Shown here: in pieces, positions 15,348 through 21,816 of the stretch
How the letters are laid out: every line of letters begins with the position of its first letter
Numbering within the stretch: position 1 is the first letter of the stretch
From: Oceanospirillaceae bacterium UBA1126
GTDB lineage: Bacteria; Pseudomonadota; Gammaproteobacteria; Pseudomonadales; Balneatricaceae
DNA length: 21,816 nucleotides
NCBI GenBank assembly: GCA_002312935.1
Contig: DCAT01000195.1
Span: 1-21,816, forward strand
Direction: 5' to 3'
Translations under genes and position numbers: made by a program
The notes under the pieces: generated by a model
The model's database searches: none
What the model was told of the DNA's origin: nothing
What the model saw: the letters and a program-made list of their open reading frames with translations, nothing else

Positions 15348-16025
15348 CTAATTAATGCCATATAGGCTTTGGCTTGCAATGTATTGTGACACTGCAGGCG
15401 CTAATTCTGTTGCGCTTGGTTTATGACCTAGGCGCAGTTGCTGCCGTATCTGTGTTGCAGATACGGGATGTTGCCCTAATTTCAGGTGGGCCACCTGACC
15501 AGATGGTGAAGCCAGCAAGAGCTTAGCCTCATCCACTTTGTGAGTTGCATACCAGGTAAGCAACTCGGGATCTTGCGGCCAAAGACTTGCAGGCCGAGTA
15601 AGCACTAACACGTGCCCGTAATTTAGTAATTCTTGCCACCGGTGCCATTGCTTTAACCCAGCGAACGCATCCATTCCCATGCACCATATTAACGGCTTAA
15701 CCGGGCCTATTTCTTGCCTTACTTCTGCCATAGTTAGCACACTATAGCTTGGTCCTTGGCGTGTGACCTCACGGGTGTCCATAACTAATTCGTCATGGGC
15801 CTCGATAGCCAGAGATAACATCTTGACCCTTTGATGCGTCGTTGCTTCTGGGCTTGGTCTATGAGCAGGTTGGCTATTGGGCAGCAGCTGCACGGGTTGC
15901 ACACCTAAGTATTTACTCAGTTCAATAGCCGATGCCACATGGCCCTGATGTATCGGATCAAATGTGCCACCCCACAGCACCTTAACTAAGGCTGCAGGGC
16001 TTGAATTAAGTTCGGGTATGGCCAT
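15348..16025 (-). CDS. nadD: Nicotinate-nucleotide adenylyltransferase NadD
   Basis: Transfers AMP from ATP to nicotinate mononucleotide in NAD synthesis. The nucleotidyltransferase signature GGTFDPIHQGH is at 19-29 from ATG 16025, and the C-terminal SATQIRQQL corresponds to the ISxTxIR ATP-binding motif. The length is 225 residues. A longer frame reaching 16040 begins within proA; the ATG at 16025 still overlaps the proA end by about 20 bp. Two cytoplasmic ribosome-related genes follow it in the same run. Confidence 0.94.
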   Translation of the reverse strand: MAIPELNSSPAALVKVLWGGTFDPIHQGHVASAIELSKYLGVQPVQLLPNSQPAHRPSPEATTHQRVKMLSLAIEAHDELVMDTREVTRQGPSYSVLTMAEVRQEIGPVKPLIWCMGMDAFAGLKQWHRWQELLNYGHVLVLTRPASLWPQDPELLTWYATHKVDEAKLLLASPSGQVAHLKLGQHPVSATQIRQQLRLGHKPSATELAPAVSQYIASQSLYGIN

Positions 16026-17274
16026 CACCAAAAACCACATACTTCTGTGATGTTAAGCCTTCTAAGCCAACGGGTCCCCGGGCGTGTATCTTGTCTGTAG
16101 AAATGCCAATTTCTGCACCCAGACCGTATTCAAAACCGTCTGCAAAAGCGGTAGATGCGTTAATCATCACCGAGCTTGAGTCGACACGCGCCATAAAATC
16201 GCGAGCTTTGGTGTAATTTTCACTGACAATAGCATCTGTATGATGAGAGCCATACACATTAATGTGTTTGATCGCTGCTTCCATGTCTGTGACAACTTTA
16301 ATAGACAACACAGGTGCTAAATATTCGGTGTACCAATCATCTTCGGTAGCAGCAGCAGTGGTGCCTTGGTAGCTGCCAACAAGCTTCATAGCTTTTGGGC
16401 ACAGGCGCAACTCAATATCAAATTCCTGTAAACCTTGAGCCAGCTGAGGGAGTAACTCATCTGCGCGGGACTCGGCAATTAATAAAGACTCCAAAGCATT
16501 GCAAACACCATAGCGCCTAGTTTTGGCATTGATGACAATATTAATGGCCTTAGTGGCGTCTGCATGTTCATCTATATACACATGACAGTTGCCATCTAAA
16601 TGTTTAATCACAGGGATACGAGCTTCTGCACTCACTCGTTTAATCAGACCCTTGCCACCACGAGGCACGATAACGTCAACAAACTCCGTCAGAGTAATCA
16701 ACTCGCCTACGGCAGCGCGGTCTGTCGTTTCAATCACTTGCACCGCTGCTGCGGGCAAACCTGCCGCAAGCAGACCTTGCTTCACGCACTGGGCGATGGC
16801 TTGGTTGGAATGAGTGGCCTCTGACCCCCCCCTTAAAATGGCAGCATTACCAGATTTAATACATAAACTAGCTGCATCAACCGTTACGTTAGGGCGCGAT
16901 TCATAAATAATCCCCACCACGCCTAAAGGCACACGCATTTTACCTAGTTGAATGCCAGACGGACGGAAGCTCATTTCTGAGATTTCTCCCACTGGGTCTG
17001 CAAGCGCTGCAACCTGACGCAAACCTACCATCATGGCGTCAATGCCTTCGTCTGACACCCTCAGGCGGTCTAACATAGCGTTATCTAAACCATTATTTCG
17101 GCCGGCTAGTAAATCTTTTTCATTTGCTGCAATTAAGCCAGATCTAGAGGCATCTAAGGCGTTCGCCATAGCTATAAGAGCATTATTTTTCACCAAGGTA
17201 GGTGCTGTGGCCAAAACCGTGGAAGCGGCTTTAGCTTGGGACCCTAATTGCTGCATGTAATCAGCGACTGACAT
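16006..17274 (-). CDS. proA: Gamma-glutamyl phosphate reductase
   Basis: Second enzyme of proline synthesis: reduces gamma-glutamyl phosphate to glutamate semialdehyde with NADPH. Of 422 residues, the catalytic cysteine is C258 in RRYGVCNALESLL. GIIYESRPNVTVDAA, LRGGSEATHSN and VPRGGKGLIKRV are classical blocks. A run of eight G on the coding strand (C at 16824-16831) encodes the RGG of the second block; the frame is intact. No proB is nearby. A TATAAT box lies upstream at 17317-17322. It probably starts the minus-strand operon ending in rodA. Confidence 0.96.
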   Translation of the reverse strand: MSVADYMQQLGSQAKAASTVLATAPTLVKNNALIAMANALDASRSGLIAANEKDLLAGRNNGLDNAMLDRLRVSDEGIDAMMVGLRQVAALADPVGEISEMSFRPSGIQLGKMRVPLGVVGIIYESRPNVTVDAASLCIKSGNAAILRGGSEATHSNQAIAQCVKQGLLAAGLPAAAVQVIETTDRAAVGELITLTEFVDVIVPRGGKGLIKRVSAEARIPVIKHLDGNCHVYIDEHADATKAINIVINAKTRRYGVCNALESLLIAESRADELLPQLAQGLQEFDIELRLCPKAMKLVGSYQGTTAAATEDDWYTEYLAPVLSIKVVTDMEAAIKHINVYGSHHTDAIVSENYTKARDFMARVDSSSVMINASTAFADGFEYGLGAEIGISTDKIHARGPVGLEGLTSQKYVVFGDGHTRT

Positions 17275-17316
17275 GATAAAAATCTCTTAAAAAAATGTAA
17301 CAATACTAGCGCGCAC

Positions 17317-17322
17317 ATTATA
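17317..17322 (-). promoter_or_regulatory. Candidate -10 box for the proA-to-rodA operon
   Basis: On the minus strand this reads TATAAT, a perfect sigma-70 -10 hexamer, 42 bp before the proA ATG and beyond the ubiX stop. No convincing -35 hexamer is found at 16-18 bp, so strength and factor are uncertain. Confidence 0.45.
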
Positions 17323-17346
17323 GCCCAAATTGAACCTAAATAGAGG

Positions 17347-17374
17347 AAAAACCAGAGCTATTACTGGAATTTTT
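17347..17374 (-). terminator. Weak intrinsic terminator after ubiX
   Basis: On the minus strand, directly after the ubiX stop, AAAAA-tt-CCAG, an 8-base loop and CTGG-TTTTT form a short A/U-flanked hairpin ending in five T. The GC core is only four pairs, so termination may be partial. It would separate ubiX from proA. Confidence 0.4.
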
Positions 17375-18016
17375 CTATTCTCCCCATGCCGGCACTAAGG
17401 TCTGCGGCAAACCCAATTGAGACATGATTCGCGCCACCACAAAATCCACCATATCTGCCACAGTTTGGGGCCTATTATAAAACCCAGGGCTGGCAGGAAT
17501 AACCACCGCACTCATTCGGGTTAATTTGAGCATATGCTCAAGATGAATCTCTGAATAAGGCGCCTCTCGAGGCACTAAAATTAATTTACGACGTTCTTTT
17601 AAATGCACATCAGCAGCGCGCTCAATTAAATTATTACTTGAGCCACAAGCAATTGCTGATAAGCTTCCCGTGCTGCATGGGCACACCACCATTGCGTCAC
17701 CACCACCAGAGCCCGATGCTACTGGAGCCATCCATTGCTGCTTGGCAAACACCCGTAACTGCCCCGTTTCTGCACCATACAATTCACTAAAAAAGGCTTG
17801 CATTGCCGATGTGGCAGAAGGCACTTTAAGGTCTGTTTCTGTTGCCAATACCACTTGTGCAGCAGAAGAAACCATCAGCGACACCTCACACCTTGCTGCC
17901 AAGAGGCACTGCAACAGACGCAAACCGTACTGAACGCCTGAAGCACCAGTAATAGCCAAGGTCACCTTGTAGGGTCTTTCTGTAAGAGATGGCGTTTTAC
18001 CAGCTGTTTGATTCAT
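17375..18016 (-). CDS. ubiX: Flavin prenyltransferase UbiX
   Basis: Attaches a dimethylallyl group to FMN to make the prenylated flavin cofactor of the UbiD decarboxylase in ubiquinone synthesis. The 213-residue protein has the N-terminal ITGASGVQYGLRLL flavin-binding segment at 22-35. MVVCPCSTGSLSAIACGSS, NLIERAADVHLKERRKLIL and VPREAPYSEIHLEHM follow, with a late VIPASPGFYNRP. All are characteristic of UbiX/Pad1. The first 15 residues are an unconserved extension. It is divergent from fbp and appears to be a single-gene unit. Confidence 0.96.
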   Translation of the reverse strand: MNQTAGKTPSLTERPYKVTLAITGASGVQYGLRLLQCLLAARCEVSLMVSSAAQVVLATETDLKVPSATSAMQAFFSELYGAETGQLRVFAKQQWMAPVASGSGGGDAMVVCPCSTGSLSAIACGSSNNLIERAADVHLKERRKLILVPREAPYSEIHLEHMLKLTRMSAVVIPASPGFYNRPQTVADMVDFVVARIMSQLGLPQTLVPAWGE

Positions 18017-18169
18017 AATTGTGGGTATAAGGTGAGTTTCATCGTTATTGTACCAGCTAAAGGCTCATAAGCTACCACCCACTACTGACACCAACTCACA
18101 TAACCTTGCCATAGCGGAAAAGCTCGTCACATTAGACTTAAGCCACAAGACTTTTTGTAGTAAGTATCA

Positions 18170-18175
18170 TATAAT
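18170..18175 (+). promoter_or_regulatory. Candidate -10 box for fbp
   Basis: A perfect TATAAT followed by TGCGC lies 24 bp before the fbp ATG in the 183-bp divergent ubiX-fbp gap. No good -35 is seen at standard distance. A second TATAAT at 18196-18201 overlaps the fbp start codon and is less likely to be a promoter for the full-length frame. Confidence 0.4.
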
Positions 18176-18199
18176 TGCGCCCAACTTTTATGCGCTATA

Positions 18200-19189
18200 A
18201 TGGACATCCCTAAAAATCTCATGCTGAGCCTCAATCAAGCCTTTGAGCAATCCCAAGTTGACCCCCAACTTGTCTCCGTAGTTGACTCTATAACCATCAC
18301 CTGTAAAAACATTGCCGAACGCCTTCGTGGCGGGGCTTTAAGCGGTCTATATGGATCTGCTGAGCAAGAAAACGTGCAAGGTGAGATACAGAAAAAACTA
18401 GATGTCATTTCAAACGACTTACTTAAGCAGGCCCTACTGGCTAACCGCAATGTTGCTGGCATTGCTTCTGAAGAAGAAGAACAGGCGATTGCAGGCAATG
18501 CAGAAGGCCAGTACCTGGTCACTTTTGACCCATTAGATGGCAGCTCCAACATAGATGTTAACGTTACGGTAGGTACCATTTTTTCCGTGTTAGCGTTGCC
18601 AGAAAACTGCACCCAAGTGACTACTGATACGTTTCTACAGGCAGGCCGCAAACAGATAGCTGCAGGTTATGTTCTTTACGGCCCTTCAGTAATTCTTGCA
18701 ATTACTACAGGTAACGGTGTGGCTATGTATAACTTAGGCGCAGATGGTGATTTTTATCAAACTGAAGACCAAATCCAAGTACCTGAAACCACAGAAGAAT
18801 TTGCTATTAACATGTCTAACCAACGTTTTTGGCAAACCCCCATGCAAAACTACGTCAATGATTTATTGCTTGGCGAAAAAGGCCCTCTAGGAAAACGTTT
18901 TAACATGCGCTGGATTGCTTCCATGGTGGCTGAAGTTCACCGCATTTTGACCCGTGGCGGTATATTTATGTACCCCTATGACAGCCGAGACCCAAGCAAA
19001 GCCGGCAAGCTACGCTTAATGTATGAGGGCAACCCCATGAGTTTCCTCATTGAGCAAGCAGGCGGCGCCTCTAGCGACACCCAAATACCCATTATGGACG
19101 TAGAACCTAACCATATTCACCAGCGTGTGCCAGTGATTTTAGGCTCTAAGGAAGAGGTTGAGCGAGTTAATCGCTATCACCAAAGCTAA
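18200..19189 (+). CDS. fbp: Fructose-1,6-bisphosphatase class I
   Basis: Hydrolyses fructose 1,6-bisphosphate to fructose 6-phosphate in gluconeogenesis. The 329 residues show the class I signatures: AEQENVQGEIQKKLD at 54-68, the metal-binding acidic stretch SEEEE at 90-94, DPLDGSSNIDVNVTVGTIFS at 110-129, and the C-terminal YPYDSRDPSKAGKLR with EGNPMSFLIEQAGG. The ATG at 18200 has no visible Shine-Dalgarno sequence. An in-frame ATG seven codons downstream (18221) is an alternative start. ppa follows on the same strand after 67 bp and may be cotranscribed. Confidence 0.96.
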   Translation: MDIPKNLMLSLNQAFEQSQVDPQLVSVVDSITITCKNIAERLRGGALSGLYGSAEQENVQGEIQKKLDVISNDLLKQALLANRNVAGIASEEEEQAIAGNAEGQYLVTFDPLDGSSNIDVNVTVGTIFSVLALPENCTQVTTDTFLQAGRKQIAAGYVLYGPSVILAITTGNGVAMYNLGADGDFYQTEDQIQVPETTEEFAINMSNQRFWQTPMQNYVNDLLLGEKGPLGKRFNMRWIASMVAEVHRILTRGGIFMYPYDSRDPSKAGKLRLMYEGNPMSFLIEQAGGASSDTQIPIMDVEPNHIHQRVPVILGSKEEVERVNRYHQS

Positions 19190-19256
19190 TGGCCACATTA
19201 GGCTGTGCATTAGTTAACATACTATCTATTAACCATTACTAGGATCAGACTAGATC

Positions 19257-19784
19257 ATGAGCTACCAAAACATCCCAGCGGGTAAAGATTTACCTCACGA
19301 CATTTATGTTGTCATTGAAATTCCAGCCAACAGCAGCCCTGTTAAGTACGAAATTGACAAAGATGCTGACGCTTTATTTGTCGACCGTTTTATGGCTTCA
19401 CCGATGTTTTATCCAGCCAACTATGGCTATATAAACAACACGCTCGCAGACGATGGCGACGCCTTAGACGTATTAGTTGTAACGCCTTATCCTGTAGTGC
19501 CTGGTAGTGTTATCCGTTGCCGCCCTGTAGGTGTTTTAAACATGACAGATGAAGCTGGAGAAGATGCCAAGCTATTGGCTGTACCTCATGAGAAACTAAC
19601 CCAAGCATACAATGACGTACAAGACATTACCGACTTGCCAGAAATGCTACGCAACCAAATTAAAGAATTCTTTGAAAACTATAAGAACCTAGAAAAAGGC
19701 AAGTGGGTTAAGGTTGAAAGTTGGGAAGGTGTAGCGTCTGCCAAGGCTAAAATCCAAGTGGCTGCAGCCGCATACAAAGGCTAA
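19257..19784 (+). CDS. ppa: Inorganic pyrophosphatase, family I
   Basis: Soluble Mg-dependent enzyme that splits pyrophosphate to phosphate, driving biosynthetic reactions. The 175 residues match bacterial family I size. VVIEIPANSSPVKYEID, FYPANYGYI and the metal-binding signature DGDALDVLV (D66, D68 and D71, corresponding to E. coli D65, D67 and D70) are present. It is followed by a strong hairpin before the convergent DUF2333 gene. Confidence 0.97.
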   Translation: MSYQNIPAGKDLPHDIYVVIEIPANSSPVKYEIDKDADALFVDRFMASPMFYPANYGYINNTLADDGDALDVLVVTPYPVVPGSVIRCRPVGVLNMTDEAGEDAKLLAVPHEKLTQAYNDVQDITDLPEMLRNQIKEFFENYKNLEKGKWVKVESWEGVASAKAKIQVAAAAYKG

Positions 19785-19792
19785 CCAGTGCG

Positions 19793-19826
19793 AGTTTGCC
19801 CCATTGAAGTATCAATGGGGCAAACT
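19793..19826. terminator. Perfect 15-bp hairpin, bidirectional terminator candidate
   Basis: AGTTTGCCCCATTGA (19793-19807) and its exact complement (19812-19826) enclose a 4-base loop between the convergent ppa and DUF2333 genes. The stem is long and has a GC-rich centre. Neither side is followed by a T tract, so it may block RNA decay or work with Rho rather than act as a classical intrinsic terminator. Confidence 0.65.
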
Positions 19827-19832
19827 GATAAC

Positions 19833-20843
19833 TTAACCCTGAGTTAACAACCCTCTTAAGTCTATAATGCCTGCATTAGCCCGAGCTATATACGATGCCA
19901 TAACTAACGAGTGGTTCGCCACTAAACCAAATCCTGAACCATTCATAACCATAGGGCTCCATAAAGTTTCTTGAGTCGACTCTAACTCCCGAATAATCTG
20001 CCGCAAACTCACCAAGGCATTTTTCTTTTCTAACACTGACTTGAAGTCTACTTCAATAGCGCGCAACAACTGAATCAATGCCCAACTGGCACCACGGGCT
20101 TCATAAAATACATCATCTATTTCTGACCAAGGCGTTTTGATTTCTAACTCACTTGCGGTGCTAGTGGATTGCGTTGCTTCAGCATCTCCTGCCAGATCTG
20201 TATTTAAACGTTTTTGACCGACGCTAGCGCTAAGGCGCTGCGACAAACTACCCAATCGGGTTTCTACATCACCTAACCAGCGCGTCAAATTATCTGCCCG
20301 GGCATAAAACTGTGCCTTACTTTGCTGACCATCAGATAGCCTGTCCAAATAACGCCTGAGCGCATTAACGCCCGTGCGATACTCTCCTTCACTTGACGGC
20401 AACATCCAGCTTTCACTATCAAAGTTAAATTGTGGCTCTGCAACAGCCAAATCCATATCTTCTGTGGATTGCGATTGAGAACGACTAAAATCTTTTCGCA
20501 TAGCACGAGATAAATCACGCACTTGAATCAGCACACCGTATTCCCAATTAGGAATGTTATCCATCCAAACGCCTGGCAAGGAAACGTCATTTGAAAGGTA
20601 ACCACCGGGCTTATCTAATAGGGTGTTCGCAAGATGCAATAAAGCTTTTGTTGTCGCTTCACCAATGACTGTTTGGGCACTAGGTGCTTGCGAAACATCT
20701 GGCTCGCTATTCCAATAGAAGCCTAACACTGATGCCATTAATGCATAAGCTAATAAAAGAGCGCTAACAGCCTTAAGTACCCAGTGACTGCCATCCACAT
20801 AATCTTCTTTTAGATTGCGTAATCCCTGCTTGATGTTAAGCAT
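19833..20843 (-). CDS. DUF2333 family inner-membrane protein
   Basis: Function unknown. The 336-residue protein has a short cytoplasmic N-terminus, one hydrophobic segment at about 22-43, and a long periplasmic-side or soluble remainder. Sequence blocks typical of the DUF2333 family are visible: GGYLSNDVSLPGVWMDNIPNWEYGVL, RDLSRAMRKDFSRSQSQSTEDMDL, and ALRRYLDRLSDG (partial quotations). The C-terminal half is helix-rich. The family is commonly found beside ppa in gammaproteobacteria, which supports the call. It converges on ppa and lies 104 bp after the next minus-strand gene. Confidence 0.88.
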   Translation of the reverse strand: MLNIKQGLRNLKEDYVDGSHWVLKAVSALLLAYALMASVLGFYWNSEPDVSQAPSAQTVIGEATTKALLHLANTLLDKPGGYLSNDVSLPGVWMDNIPNWEYGVLIQVRDLSRAMRKDFSRSQSQSTEDMDLAVAEPQFNFDSESWMLPSSEGEYRTGVNALRRYLDRLSDGQQSKAQFYARADNLTRWLGDVETRLGSLSQRLSASVGQKRLNTDLAGDAEATQSTSTASELEIKTPWSEIDDVFYEARGASWALIQLLRAIEVDFKSVLEKKNALVSLRQIIRELESTQETLWSPMVMNGSGFGLVANHSLVMASYIARANAGIIDLRGLLTQG

Positions 20844-20947
20844 TACTAATTCCCTTGTGTTTTGCTGAGCGTTTTACCCTGCATATAGCGGTGTATAGTC
20901 TTTCATATGCCACTTAACATAGCCAGTAGAGCATCACTTTTAAGGTG

Positions 20948-21816
20948 CTAATTACCATATATTTCAAGCTCATCTTTGCGGGCAAGGTAGCTGATTTCTA
21001 GGCGTGCCGGCCTACTGTGTTTAATATTAGCTCTGATACGTTGTTCTGGATCCGCACTATTCATAGCCTGATATACCCAACGCGCTTGCGTGTCCCTAGG
21101 CGCCACAATTAGCATAGTGGCTTGCAAATCGTGGGCTTTTTTGGCCAGCATTACTAACCACTGAGCTAGCTGCTTATCTTGCTGCTTAATAAGATGAACA
21201 GGCAAAAGAAGCTTTTGAGTACGCAGGGCTGGCACTTCGGTTGCTGGCTCAGATACCACAACCATTTGTTGCTTAACATGGTGATTTTCAATGAGCGCCC
21301 TCATCTTGGCCAGCTCACTATGCTTAGGGATTATTTTTTTTGCGCGAGACCAAAATACCCGTGCTTGTTCAACTTTACCTTTATTAAGGCTCGCTTTTAA
21401 CAATACATAATAGCGTTGAACAATTTTTTCCAAGGCAGCTAAGGCCAGGGGGTTCTGAGGTTCTTTTGCTAACACTTTAGACAAATAATAATAGGCACTT
21501 TTAGCCTTTGGCGTGGTTAATTGGTCTTTTTCAAAAGCCCAACCAGCTTCGCCTAACCAAAAAGCAACGCTGTCAGTGGGGTTCTGAGTAGATACCAAAG
21601 GCACAGGTATTATTTTTTTAGCACCAGGAGCTACCGTTTTAATGACGGGTGCAGCCTTCTTAATTATTGATGTTTTTATCTTGGCTAATAGTATCGCTTT
21701 GTTAGGAGCAGGCGTCGTTAGATCCGATACCGGTGGCGATGTTGCAGTGACAGAAGCCATCTTCACTTTAGGCTTTACTTGAGTGAAGCCTTCCTGGATT
21801 GGCTCTGCCTGGATTG
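20948..21816 (-). CDS. TPR-like protein of unknown function (5' end outside window)
   Basis: Not recognised as a named gene. The frame stays open to the right edge, so the true start probably lies outside; a GTG at 21766 is only an internal candidate. Three parts can be seen. First comes a low-complexity, lysine/proline-rich linker near the visible N-terminus (repeated VKPKVK, KTSIIKKAAPVIKTVAPGAKK). Next is a helical TPR-like stretch (AKSAYYYLSKVLAKEPQNPLALAALEKI, then NKGKVEQARVFWSRAKKIIPKHSELAKM). The end is an alpha/beta-looking C-terminal part of about 90 residues. The TPR-like part resembles tails of some regulatory or envelope proteins whose repeats read LAxEPxNxxAxxGLxxI. It precedes the DUF2333 gene on the same strand. 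Confidence 0.7.
   Translation of the reverse strand, partial: IQAEPIQEGFTQVKPKVKMASVTATSPPVSDLTTPAPNKAILLAKIKTSIIKKAAPVIKTVAPGAKKIIPVPLVSTQNPTDSVAFWLGEAGWAFEKDQLTTPKAKSAYYYLSKVLAKEPQNPLALAALEKIVQRYYVLLKASLNKGKVEQARVFWSRAKKIIPKHSELAKMRALIENHHVKQQMVVVSEPATEVPALRTQKLLLPVHLIKQQDKQLAQWLVMLAKKAHDLQATMLIVAPRDTQARWVYQAMNSADPEQRIRANIKHSRPARLEISYLARKDELEIYGN

Noticed and set aside
18190..18213. Seven-codon frame (MRYNGHP) overlapping the fbp start
   Set aside because: No ribosome site and too short to judge; treated as chance.

Overview
The window looks like chromosomal DNA of a gammaproteobacterium, probably marine or aquatic and loosely Pseudomonas/Cellvibrio-like. The evidence is gene order: on the minus strand it carries the conserved block proA-nadD-rsfS-rlmH-mrdA-rodA-[lytic transglycosylase]-rlpA-dacA-ybeD-lipB, the arrangement known from Pseudomonas and relatives. 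Base composition is moderate by eye. No rRNA, tRNA, CRISPR array, transposase or integrase was seen. The genus cannot be fixed from the sequence alone.

Layout. (1) 1-4204, minus strand: lipB (3' end cut by the window), ybeD, dacA, rlpA and a MltB/SltB1-type lytic transglycosylase, covering lipoylation and peptidoglycan trimming. (2) 4205-4429: a divergent AT-rich control region with repeated TATCAA half-sites. (3) 4430-11412, plus strand: an eight-gene D-amino-acid module: DUF1445 protein, pxpA, pxpB, pxpC, DUF4392 protein, LysR regulator, D-amino acid transaminase (DAT), alanine racemase. (4) 11445-17274, minus strand: rodA, mrdA (PBP2), rlmH, rsfS, nadD and proA, read from proA towards rodA. 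(5) 17375-21816: ubiX (minus), fbp and ppa (plus), a DUF2333 membrane protein (minus), and a partial TPR-like protein (minus) running off the right edge.

The most interesting part is region 3. The vertebrate mitochondrial D-glutamate cyclase DGLUCY carries a DUF1445-like part and a C-terminal DUF4392 domain. Here these two parts are separate genes placed on either side of a complete 5-oxoprolinase (PxpABC), followed by DAT, which makes D-glutamate from D-alanine, and by alanine racemase. Read together, they suggest a route L-Ala <-> D-Ala -> D-Glu -> 5-oxoproline -> L-Glu, a racemase-independent way to turn D-glutamate and D-alanine into L-glutamate. The module sits on the opposite strand between the lytic transglycosylase gene and rodA, which are usually neighbours, so it interrupts a peptidoglycan-synthesis locus. 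A role in reclaiming wall-derived D-amino acids is plausible but inferred. The main gap is stereochemical: PxpABC is known for 5-oxo-L-proline, while a D-glutamate cyclase gives the D form.

The rest is housekeeping. rodA/mrdA drive cell elongation, and dacA, rlpA and the lytic transglycosylase remodel the wall. rlmH and rsfS act on the ribosome, nadD makes NAD, proA makes proline, ubiX makes prenylated FMN, fbp serves gluconeogenesis, and ppa hydrolyses pyrophosphate. No gene-free stretch exceeds 300 bases.
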